From: Dehalococcoidia bacterium UBA2158
Lineage (GTDB): Bacteria > Chloroflexota > Dehalococcoidia > Lucifugimonadales > UBA3495
DNA: 54,775 nucleotides
Assembly (NCBI GenBank): GCA_002328185.1
Contig: DCWQ01000041.1
Span: 112,038 to 166,812, forward strand
Direction: 5' to 3'
In this document: in pieces, positions 8,637 to 16,022 of the stretch
Numbering within the stretch: the first letter of the stretch is position 1
Layout: each line of letters starts with the position of its first letter
Notes under the pieces: model-generated
The model's input: only the letters and a program-made list of their open reading frames with translations
The model's database searches: none
Told to the model about the DNA's origin: nothing
Made by a program: the position numbers and the translations under genes

Positions 8637-9422
8637 ATGCCCCATCTGCTTAACGTTTGGCCTTCCGTGAGCCGCCAGCTGGCAAGTTCGCCGCGCGTGC
8701 TGCTGCTGTTTGACTACGACGGCACTCTAACGCCCATCGTCGCCCGCTCAGAAATGGCCATCTTGCCTGATGAGACGCGCCGCTCGCTTTCGGTATTGGC
8801 TGCCTTGGACCGGTTTGTTGTTGGTGTCGTCAGTGGCCGGGGCCTGCTTGACCTGGAGGCTATGGTGGCCATTCCAGGCCTGGTTTACGCCGGCAACCAC
8901 GGATTGGAGATCAGCGGTCTAGAGATGGACTACGTACACCCCGAAGCGCCGGGATTCGAGGCATGCCTGGCCGATGTTGCAGATTTGCTGGAGGCGGAAT
9001 TGGCCGAGGTCCCCGGCCTCGTGGTCGATAACAAGCGTCTGACCCTCACGGTCCATTTCAGGAACACCCCCGATTCTTTCGAAACCCAGGTGGATAGCGC
9101 CGTTGTGGCCACCGTGGCGCCCTACGTTCAAACGGGGCAGATGATGCTCACCAGGGGCAAGAAGGTAGTGGAAGTCAGGCCCAACCTGGACTGGGGCAAG
9201 AGCCAGGCCATCGAGAAGATACGCCGGGAGTGCGTCGATAATCCGCTGCCGGTGTTTTTCGGCGACGACCAGACCGATGAAGATGGCTTCGCTGTGGTGC
9301 AAGATGCTGGTGGATTGGCCGTGTTTATCGGCTCAACCAGGCAAAGTACGAAGGCTCTACACCAGTTGGAGTCGCCGGCTGAGGTTGGTCAGGTCCTGGA
9401 GCTATTGGCCCGGTTGGACTAG
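8637..9422 (+). CDS. otsB: Trehalose-6-phosphate phosphatase
   Basis: HAD-superfamily phosphatase that removes the phosphate from the OtsA product. From the ATG at 8637 it has 261 residues; the frame is open further upstream but that part overlaps otsA. Motif I is LFDYDGTLTPI, motif II is the Ser in VVSGRG, motif III the Lys in KKVVEVRP, and motif IV is FFGDDQTDEDGF. YAGNHGLEI is a typical trehalose-phosphatase signature. It is co-oriented with otsA with a 26-base gap, so the two genes form an operon. Confidence 0.94.
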   Translation: MPHLLNVWPSVSRQLASSPRVLLLFDYDGTLTPIVARSEMAILPDETRRSLSVLAALDRFVVGVVSGRGLLDLEAMVAIPGLVYAGNHGLEISGLEMDYVHPEAPGFEACLADVADLLEAELAEVPGLVVDNKRLTLTVHFRNTPDSFETQVDSAVVATVAPYVQTGQMMLTRGKKVVEVRPNLDWGKSQAIEKIRRECVDNPLPVFFGDDQTDEDGFAVVQDAGGLAVFIGSTRQSTKALHQLESPAEVGQVLELLARLD

Positions 9423-9441
9423 CCGCTACCGGACATTGACG

Positions 9442-9897
9442 CTAGGGCAGACCGTTCTGCTCCACCTGGATAATCTTGTCCAGCCGACGCTGGAACCGGG
9501 GTTCGGGAAGGAAGGTGGCGTCCAAGAATGCGTCCAGAACGGCCTTGGCCAACTCGATGCCGATGATCCGGCCACCGATGCAGATCACGTTCATGTCGTC
9601 GTGTTCCACGCCCTGGCGGGCGGAATAGGTGTCGTGGCAGAGACAAGCCCGGATTCCCTGCACCTTGTTGGCGGCGATGCTGGCACCGACCCCACTGCCG
9701 CAGATGATAATGCCCCTCTCCGCGCCACCTGATTGTATGACGCCGGCTACTGCGATGGCAAAATCAGGGTAGTCGTCTTTGGGGTCTATTTCGTGGGCGC
9801 CGATGTCGTTGACGAGGTGTCCTTCCGACTCCAGCCACTTGACGATCTCGCCTTTCAAATCGAAACCGGCATGGTCCGCGCCAACCGCCACTTTCAT
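9442..9897 (-). CDS. rpiB: Ribose-5-phosphate isomerase B
   Basis: Interconverts ribose-5-phosphate and ribulose-5-phosphate in the pentose phosphate pathway. The ATG at 9895-9897, preceded by GGAG, gives 151 residues, the usual RpiB length. Seen are VAVGADHAGFDLK at the N-terminus, the catalytic Cys in IICGSGVGASIAANK, and GIRACLCHDTYSARQGVEHDD with the phosphate-binding residues. It is convergent with otsB (19 bases between stops). A LacA/B-type sugar isomerase is the alternative, but the overall sequence is closer to RpiB. Confidence 0.93.
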   Translation of the reverse strand: MKVAVGADHAGFDLKGEIVKWLESEGHLVNDIGAHEIDPKDDYPDFAIAVAGVIQSGGAERGIIICGSGVGASIAANKVQGIRACLCHDTYSARQGVEHDDMNVICIGGRIIGIELAKAVLDAFLDATFLPEPRFQRRLDKIIQVEQNGLP

Positions 9898-10178
9898 CAA
9901 AATTCTCCAACCAGTTAGGCCATACGGACAGTTACCCAAGCATACTCACTGGGCCTGTCACGCGCAAGGCCGCTTGGGGTTTTCCGTGCTTGCGATGTTC
10001 GACCGACTCCCAATAAATTAAGATAGAGGACAGCCCGGAGTATTTGGACCCCACGGCCAGAATTTGTTTCCATCAAAGGCGGCTTATGCTAGAATGCCCT
10101 CGCCTCAGAGTAGCCTGCGGTTCTTATCGGGGCGCTCTCTTTAACCTGAGTTTTAAATCGAATCTTGATGGCGTGCTG

Positions 10179-10892
10179 ATGATCAAAGCGGTCTCCTTTG
10201 ACTTCTACAACACCCTGGTCCGGTTCTGGCCTCCTTTGGAGCAGATACAACAGGCCGCCTGCCATGAACTAGGGTTGACTGTCCAGGAAGACGCCATCAC
10301 CCACGGCTATGCCGAAGCCGATGTGCTCTTCAACCGCGAGAACGAAGAGAACCCCCTTTCCAAACGGTCGGATGAAGACCGTCTCCAATTCTTCGCACGC
10401 TACGAGCAGTTGATCCTGGAAACCGCCGGTATCCCCGTATCGTTGGACCTTGCCCAAAGAGTCTGGAAGATGGCCATGTCCGTCCCCAAAGATTTTGTTC
10501 CCTTCAACGACGCTATCCCCGTTCTGGAGCAACTTAAAGAGGCGGGTTACAAAGTCGGTATCATCACCAACCTGCGCCGAGACCTGGACGAACTTTGCCA
10601 GCGGGTTGGCCTGGCCCCCTACCTGGACTTCGCCGTGGGCTCTGAAGAAGTAGGCAAGGAAAAACCCCACCCGCCGATCTTCCTGGCCGCACTTGAGAAA
10701 GTTCACGCCGCGCCAGAAGAAGTGGTCCATGTCGGCGACCAACTCCGTTCCGATGTCATCGGCGCCCAGAGCGTTGGCATGCACGGCGTGCTCATTGACC
10801 GCAGCGGCTACAGCCCCAACGGCGTGGACTGTGCGACCATCTCTTGTCTGTCTGAGCTGCCCGAACTGCTGGAAGGCCTGAACCAGGCTTAA
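10179..10892 (+). CDS. HAD-family hydrolase with DxYxT motif I
   Basis: The 237-residue protein has HAD motifs AVSFDFYNTLV (I), the Thr in GIITNLRRD (II), the Lys in GKEKPHPP (III) and VHVGDQLRSDVIGA (IV), with a helical cap between I and II. In motif I the second Asp of DxDxT is Tyr, as in haloacid-dehalogenase-type members, so phosphatase chemistry with the usual acid/base Asp is less certain. The ATG at 10179 is used because the family-like sequence starts there, although the frame is open to 10044. It precedes the FrnE-like gene by 85 bases on the same strand. Confidence 0.82.
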   Translation: MIKAVSFDFYNTLVRFWPPLEQIQQAACHELGLTVQEDAITHGYAEADVLFNRENEENPLSKRSDEDRLQFFARYEQLILETAGIPVSLDLAQRVWKMAMSVPKDFVPFNDAIPVLEQLKEAGYKVGIITNLRRDLDELCQRVGLAPYLDFAVGSEEVGKEKPHPPIFLAALEKVHAAPEEVVHVGDQLRSDVIGAQSVGMHGVLIDRSGYSPNGVDCATISCLSELPELLEGLNQA

Positions 10893-10977
10893 GCACCTTT
10901 AATCTGTGGTGGGCATCCCATTCAAGGTGATACCCTGTTAGGATATCCACCCAATATTACCGGGCAGGAGAAGCCAA

Positions 10978-11640
10978 ATGGCCGAAGAAGTACAGACCAC
11001 TAAGAATGACAACGAACCGGTCCGTATCGCGGTTTGGTACGACTATATTTGACCCTGGTGCTACGTCGGCCTGGAGCGGGTCGACAAGTTGGCCAACGAG
11101 TACGAGATAGCCGTTGAAGGCCGGGCTTATCTGTTGCGGCCCGACACCCCCAAGGAAGGCGCCGAACGGCCCCAGCGCCCGGGTGAGACCGCCGACGAGC
11201 TTTCCGAGCCTCTGCGCGGCCAGGCCAAAGACGCCGGCCTGATCATGAAACCGCTGCCCAGGACTCCCAATACTCTTTACGCCCTGGAAGCCACTGAGTA
11301 CGCCCAACAACACGGCAAGTTCCTAGAGTTCCACCACGCCGCTTACAAGGCGCTGTGGGAGGACCGGAAAGACTTGGGCGAGCTTGAAGTGCTGCACAAG
11401 GTGGCTCACGAGGTGGGTCTGGACGCCGACGAGATGGTTAATAGCCTTGAAGAGAAGACCTACGCCGAAACTGTCATGGCCCAATACCAAGAGGCCTTGC
11501 AGTACGGTATCAGCGGCATCCCCACTTTCTTGGTGGGAAACCTGCTCTTCACCGGGGCCCATCCCTATAACATCTTCAAGTCAGCCATGGAGCGCTTCCT
11601 AACAGAGGGAGTACCCCTGGCCACGGAAGGCGGAGGTTAG
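10978..11640 (+). CDS. FrnE-like DsbA-family oxidoreductase, probable selenoprotein (in-frame TGA = Sec25)
   Basis: ATG at 10978, with GGAG eight bases upstream, opens a 220-residue frame interrupted once by TGA at 11050-11052. If the TGA is read as selenocysteine the region becomes VWYDYI-U-PWCYVGLERV, which matches the CPWC active site of FrnE/2-hydroxychromene-isomerase-like DsbA proteins with Sec in place of the first Cys. Downstream, the helical insertion and the cis-Pro loop GISGIPTFLVG are intact, with no further stops. The only start after the TGA (TTG at 11089) would give a protein without its active site. A stem-loop 12 bases after the TGA fits a bacterial SECIS element. The likely role is thiol-disulfide redox chemistry in the cytoplasm, as no signal peptide is seen. 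The alternative, a nonsense mutation, is less likely because TGA falls exactly on the catalytic residue. Confidence 0.85.
11065..11085 (+). promoter_or_regulatory. Candidate bacterial SECIS hairpin
   Basis: The arms GTCGGCC (11065-11071) and GGTCGAC (11079-11085) form seven consecutive pairs, one of them G-U, around the loop TGGAGCG. The stem begins 12 bases after the TGA and the apical loop 19 bases after it; the second loop base is G. These values agree with the published description of bacterial SECIS elements (a G among the first two loop bases, loop 16-37 bases from the UGA). It lies within the coding frame, as in bacterial selenoprotein genes. Confidence 0.7.
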
Positions 11641-11705
11641 CCAAGTCATAGGCCAATGACATCGTAGAGACGGGTTAGAAACTTGCCCCTACGCCGAACG
11701 GCATC

Positions 11706-11743
11706 AAAAAGGCGCGTCCTTCAGTTGAAGGACGCGCCTTTTT
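11706..11743. terminator. Bidirectional intrinsic terminator
   Basis: A 13-base arm GGCGCGTCCTTCA pairs with its complement after a very short loop, flanked by AAAAA on the left and TTTTT on the right. It separates the FrnE-like gene from the convergent ABC exporter pair and can serve both strands. Confidence 0.92.
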
Positions 11744-11766
11744 AGTTTCTAGCTATGGTCGCCGGC

Positions 11767-13695
11767 TTAGTCGTCGGCGGGGGCTGGCGTCAGCGATGGG
11801 CCTCCATCGGCTGACAGCGCCTCATCGCCATCTTCGGTGGGCAGATTGTAGTTGACAGCGTAGAGGCGGGCATAGAAGCCGCCCTTCTTGGTGAGCAGCT
11901 CGTCGTGGCTTCCCTGCTCGACCAACCGGCCTTGGTCCAAGACCACGATGTTGTCGGCGTTCCGGACTGTGGAGAGACGGTGGGCGATGACTATGGAAGT
12001 CCGGTCTTTCAGGACTCTTTGCAGAGCCCTCTGGATCAACACCTCAGTATGGGTGTCGATGTTCGCCGTTGCCTCGTCAAGGATGATAACCCTTGGGTCG
12101 CCGACCACTGCCCGCGCGAAGCTGAGCAGTTGTCTTTGGCCCACACTCAGGTTGATGCCTCGTTCGGCCAGTGTAGTGCTGTAACCCTCGTCAAGGTCTA
12201 TGATGAATTCATGGGCGCCGACCGTCTGTGCGGCGGCTACCACGTCTTCGTCGGTGACGCCCTCATTGTTGTACCGGATGTTGTCGGCAACGGTGCCGGA
12301 GAACAGATAGGGCTCTTGCAGCACCATGCTCATCTGGCTGACCAGCGAATGGCGGGTAACGTCGCGTATGTCGTGGCCGTCCACGGTTATGCGGCCGTTG
12401 GTGACGTCGGCAAACCGGTGTATCAGAGTTACTAGCGTGCTCTTGCCGGCGCCTGTGGAGCCGACCAAAGCCACGTTCTCCCCGGGTTTGATGTGCAGGT
12501 TAACCTCTTTCAAAACGTCAATGTCGGTCACGTATTGGAAGTTCACGTCTTCGAACTTTATCTCGCCTTGCATCTCTGACAGCGTGATGGCGTCAGGCTT
12601 GTCCACCACCTCGGGTTTCAGGTCCAAGACCTCAAAGATACGGACCCCGGCGGCCATGGCCCGTTGCAGTTGGCTGTATTGCATGGTCAGGTGGCGCACC
12701 GGCTCGAAGAAACGTTGGATCCAGAGGGCGAAGGCCACCAACACGGCCCAGTCTAGGTTCCCGCCCTTGACCATGACGCCCCCAACTAAGACAACCCCGA
12801 ACCCCATGCCAACTCCCATCAGGACTTCAACGAAGGGCTGCAGGGCGCCGGAGTATCGGCTGGCTTCCAGGTTGGCGTTCAGATGCTCGCTGTTCAGGTC
12901 GTCGAAGTGCTGCATGTTGGCTTCCTGCCGGTTGAAGCTCTCGACGACGCGGACCCCAGTGATGTTCTGGTTGTACTCGCCGTTGACCATGGCGATGGCC
13001 CGGCGGATGCGCATGAATGAGTGCCGGGCAAACTTCTGCCAGTAACCGAGTATGAAGAAGAGCACCGGCAGGATACTCATGCTGACCAGGGCCAGCCGCC
13101 AATCGATCACCAGCATGATGATAATGATGCCGACCAAGCTTAGGATGTCGGATAGGCTTTGGACGATCAGTTCAAAGGTCTCTTGGAGTTGAAGGACGTC
13201 GCTCTGGCTCCGCGACATGATCCGCCCCACCGGCGTGCGGTGGAAGAACGACGGCGATAGTTCTTGCAAATGGTTGAACATCCCTGTGCGGAGAGAAAAT
13301 AGAATGCCCTGCCCGACCCTGGGGATGTAGATGAACTGGACTATGTTTGCTCCGAAATGGAGCACGGTGGCCACGGCAAACAGTCCGCCGACGATGTGCA
13401 AGTGGTTGAGGTCTCCTGAGTTGACCGCCCACTTGATGCCGATCAACATCAGCAGAGGGATGGTCACGTTGCCCAGGGTGTACATCAGCACGGCCGCCAC
13501 CGCGATGAACGCGTCTTTTTTGTAGGGCCAGATATAGGTCATCAACCGCATGACGACTTTGTGGTCGTATGCCGCACCCACCAGACCGTCGTCAGTTAGG
13601 TTGTCCATGTTGGCGGTGTTCATGCCGTGGGCGCCCATTCCCCGCATGCCGCCCATCATGCCGCCGACTCCGCCTCCTGGGCCTGAAGCTCTCAT
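11767..13695 (-). CDS. ABC exporter half-transporter, subunit 2 (catalytically complete NBD, variant signature)
   Basis: A 642-residue TMD-NBD protein. An unusual Met/Gly/His-rich leader covers about residues 1-30, then a six-helix type IV exporter membrane domain to about residue 360. The NBD has Walker A GSTGAGKST, the Q-loop region, signature LSVGQRQ (Val where Gly is usual), Walker B VIILDEAT with the catalytic Glu, and IAHRLST. Its ATG overlaps the TGA of the upstream ABC gene by one base (TGATG), so the two are translationally coupled and probably form a heterodimer. Substrate unknown: lipid, peptide or drug export are all possible. Confidence 0.92.
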   Translation of the reverse strand: MRASGPGGGVGGMMGGMRGMGAHGMNTANMDNLTDDGLVGAAYDHKVVMRLMTYIWPYKKDAFIAVAAVLMYTLGNVTIPLLMLIGIKWAVNSGDLNHLHIVGGLFAVATVLHFGANIVQFIYIPRVGQGILFSLRTGMFNHLQELSPSFFHRTPVGRIMSRSQSDVLQLQETFELIVQSLSDILSLVGIIIIMLVIDWRLALVSMSILPVLFFILGYWQKFARHSFMRIRRAIAMVNGEYNQNITGVRVVESFNRQEANMQHFDDLNSEHLNANLEASRYSGALQPFVEVLMGVGMGFGVVLVGGVMVKGGNLDWAVLVAFALWIQRFFEPVRHLTMQYSQLQRAMAAGVRIFEVLDLKPEVVDKPDAITLSEMQGEIKFEDVNFQYVTDIDVLKEVNLHIKPGENVALVGSTGAGKSTLVTLIHRFADVTNGRITVDGHDIRDVTRHSLVSQMSMVLQEPYLFSGTVADNIRYNNEGVTDEDVVAAAQTVGAHEFIIDLDEGYSTTLAERGINLSVGQRQLLSFARAVVGDPRVIILDEATANIDTHTEVLIQRALQRVLKDRTSIVIAHRLSTVRNADNIVVLDQGRLVEQGSHDELLTKKGGFYARLYAVNYNLPTEDGDEALSADGGPSLTPAPADD

Positions 13696-15545
13696 CAGTC
13701 GTCGTCTCCTGTCTCAGCGGCGAGCCGTGGATTGACGGCGCCGCCGGTCTGAAGGCCATTATTCGGAGGTAGAGAAGCGTCCAATAGCAGCTCTTCTTGG
13801 GGCTGCAGTTGAAGGTCGTAGATGTCCTGGTAGATGCCCTTCGATGCCAGGAGTTCTTCGTGAGTTCCCTGCTCGGCGATCTGGCCGTCTTTCAGCACCA
13901 CGATCAAGTCAGCTTCGCGCACAGTGCTCAGGCGGTGGGCGATCACGAAGGTGGTTCGGTTCTTCATCACGTTGATCATGGCCTGGTGGATCATTCTCTC
14001 TGTCTGGACGTCCACGCTTGATGTGGAGTCGTCCAAGATCAAGACAGGCGGGTCGATCAGGATGCTTCGGGCGATGGACAGCCGTTGGCGTTGGCCACCG
14101 GACAGGGTTGACCCGCGCTCGCCGACCCAGGTGTCGTAGCCGTCGGCCAGGGATTCGATATGGTCGTGAAGTTGGGCCACCTTGGCGGCGCGGATAACAT
14201 CTTCACGGGTGGCGTTTTTCACGCCATAGGCAATGTTGTCGTGGATGTTGGCGCTGAACAGGAACACGTCCTGCTGGACTATCCCAACATTGTGACGCAG
14301 GGAATCCAAGGTGAATTCACGGATGTCTTTGCCGTCTATCGTTATGCTCCCCTCACTGACATCGTAGAACCGGGGTAGCAGATTGACGATGGTGCTCTTG
14401 CCGCTGCCGGGTGCGCCGAGGATCGCGGTGATCTGGTCCGATTTTGCCGAGATGTTGATGTGTTGCAGCGCCGGCATCCGCCCTTCATAGGCGAAGGATA
14501 CATCCTCGAACTCCACTAGTCCTTCGGCCCTCTCCAAGACCTTCGCGCTGGGCCTTTCTATCACTGGGGATTCGGCGTCCAGAACCTCGAATAGACGGCC
14601 TCCTGACGAAATCGCCCTTGAGAAGGAATTGATGATGAAAGACGACATCCTGATGGGGAAGGTCAATTGGTTCAGGTAGAGGATGAACTTGGCCAGGCCA
14701 CCGGCGGTCAGGTCGCCCCGGATCACCTCCCATCCTCCATACCAGATGATCAGGCCCAGCCCGGCGGTAAAAAAGAAGGTCATCCAGGCACTGTTGGTGC
14801 CCTGAAGCCGCTCTGACTGGTAGTACTCTTCCCTTACTTCTTGGGCTTTCTTGGCGAATTTTTCCTTTTCGTATTCTTCGGAGGCAAAGGCCTTGACCAC
14901 ATGGATGCCTACAAGGTTCTCTTGGAGGATGGTCACCGCTTCGCCCATGCGCACCTGGACTCGCAGCCACATGGCGCGGAGCCTTCCCATGACCATGGTG
15001 GAACGGATCACGATGAACGGCACGAAAACCAAGCTGATGAGGGTGAGCTCCCAGTTCATAAAGCTCAGTATCGCCACCAGAGCTATAGCTCGAACCACTA
15101 CTTCAAGCGCCCGGACGAGGCCCATATTAACGAAGCGGCGAATGGCCTCTACATCAGCCGTGGCCTTGGACATGAGTTCGCCGGTGTGCTCTTTGTCGTG
15201 GTAGGCGAAGCTTAGGTGCTGGAGTTTGTCGTAGAAGCGGTTACGGATGTCATAGGAGACTTTCTGCGACAGGGAGTCGGTGCAATAGGTGCGGGCGAAG
15301 TCCAAGAAGCCGCGCACCAGGCTGGCGCCGAGGAGGGCTGTGGCAAGGAATAAGAGGGTGCTGTTGGCGACCGATTTCCCGGTGACGCCGCCTTTGTCGA
15401 CATCGACCAAGAGGTCGATGGCTTCGCCGAATATCTGGGGTATGAGCAAGGAAACGCCAACTGCGGCGAAGAAGGTCAGGTAAGCCAAGATCAGGCGAGA
15501 GCGGAACTGCCACGCGATCTTGGTGATTCGAACGAGGATTTGCAT
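13695..15545 (-). CDS. ABC exporter half-transporter, subunit 1 (degenerate Walker B)
   Basis: From the ATG at 15543-15545 this has 616 residues; the frame is open to 15707 but the earlier part has no exporter similarity. A six-helix membrane domain is followed by an NBD with Walker A GAPGSGKST, an intact signature LSGGQRQR, Walker B VLILDDSTSSVD and IAHRLSTV. In the Walker B the catalytic Glu is replaced by Asp, while the partner subunit carries the non-canonical signature LSVGQ. This is the arrangement of heterodimeric exporters such as TM287/288, with one degenerate and one active ATP site. The gene overlaps the next one by one base. Confidence 0.92.
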   Translation of the reverse strand: MQILVRITKIAWQFRSRLILAYLTFFAAVGVSLLIPQIFGEAIDLLVDVDKGGVTGKSVANSTLLFLATALLGASLVRGFLDFARTYCTDSLSQKVSYDIRNRFYDKLQHLSFAYHDKEHTGELMSKATADVEAIRRFVNMGLVRALEVVVRAIALVAILSFMNWELTLISLVFVPFIVIRSTMVMGRLRAMWLRVQVRMGEAVTILQENLVGIHVVKAFASEEYEKEKFAKKAQEVREEYYQSERLQGTNSAWMTFFFTAGLGLIIWYGGWEVIRGDLTAGGLAKFILYLNQLTFPIRMSSFIINSFSRAISSGGRLFEVLDAESPVIERPSAKVLERAEGLVEFEDVSFAYEGRMPALQHINISAKSDQITAILGAPGSGKSTIVNLLPRFYDVSEGSITIDGKDIREFTLDSLRHNVGIVQQDVFLFSANIHDNIAYGVKNATREDVIRAAKVAQLHDHIESLADGYDTWVGERGSTLSGGQRQRLSIARSILIDPPVLILDDSTSSVDVQTERMIHQAMINVMKNRTTFVIAHRLSTVREADLIVVLKDGQIAEQGTHEELLASKGIYQDIYDLQLQPQEELLLDASLPPNNGLQTGGAVNPRLAAETGDDD

Positions 15546-15783
15546 CTGAACGTATTTGCCTGTTCCACTTACCGCAAAAAGGGATTGCGTTGCGGCCGTC
15601 GCCAAATCGACGCGCCGTACTTCAAGGTTGATTGCGGAACGAAAGTTTGAGCTGCGTGGCACTAGAATCCACAGTTGGAGCCGAGCACTTGGCAGCCAAC
15701 CAATCATACGCCCAAAGAGACGCCCAGTACAAGCTGAACGGGGGCTATGTCGAGTTCGTCGTGCCTCGGTTGATTAAAATAAT

Positions 15784-15814
15784 AAAGGCCTTCGCCCAAC
15801 AAGCGGAGGCCTTT
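15784..15814. terminator. Hairpin, probable terminator
   Basis: AAAGGCCT at the left pairs with AGGCCTTT at the right, extended by CGC/GCG across one mismatch. A U-tract is lacking beyond TTTCT on the plus strand; on the minus strand TTTATTATTTT follows, so it could terminate minus-strand transcription arriving from argS. Confidence 0.5.
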
Positions 15815-15837
15815 CTGAAGGAGAGGGGACTACTCCC

Positions 15838-15862
15838 GTCATTCCGGCGAAGGCCAGAATCC
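15838..15862. repeat. Dispersed repeat fragment (GTCATTCCGGCGAAGGCC type)
   Basis: The segment matches a short repeat word commonly seen scattered between genes in environmental bacterial genomes. It is noncoding. Only one copy is in the window, so the assignment rests on recognition of the word, not on internal repetition. Confidence 0.35.
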
Positions 15863-15951
15863 ATGCAGGTAGGGCCAGTCAACCTACATTTGGGATGACG
15901 ATGCGGTCCTAGAGAACAGGCCTAGGATGACTGGTATTTACCGTGGACAGA

Positions 15952-16010
15952 CCTTCGACAGGTCCGATTCATCGAGACTCTCGCCTTCCGTCGGAGCTCA
16001 GGGTGAGCGG
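15952..16010. repeat. Dispersed repeat interrupted by 33 bases
   Basis: CCTTCGACAGG at 15952-15962 and GCTCAGGGTGAGCGG at 15996-16010 are the two halves of the continuous repeat found, inverted, at 34067-34091. The 33 bases between them suggest insertion, or independent decay of this copy. Confidence 0.5.
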
Positions 16011-16022
16011 TCATATAACGAA

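Larger units (their letters stand above)
15546..16022. other. Intergenic region with a terminator-like hairpin and two dispersed-repeat fragments
   Basis: No gene is supported here. The left part (15546-15780) is the upstream region of the ABC operon. The rest holds the hairpin at 15784-15814, a repeat of the GTCATTCCGGCGAA type at 15838-15862, and a split CCTTCGACAGG / CTCAGGGTGAGCGG repeat at 15952-16010. Short open frames on both strands have no family resemblance. Confidence 0.6.

Noticed and set aside
11089..11640. Starting the FrnE-like gene after the TGA
   Set aside because: The TTG has no ribosome site, and the product would lack the active site, while the upstream ATG has a good site and conserved sequence on both sides of the TGA.
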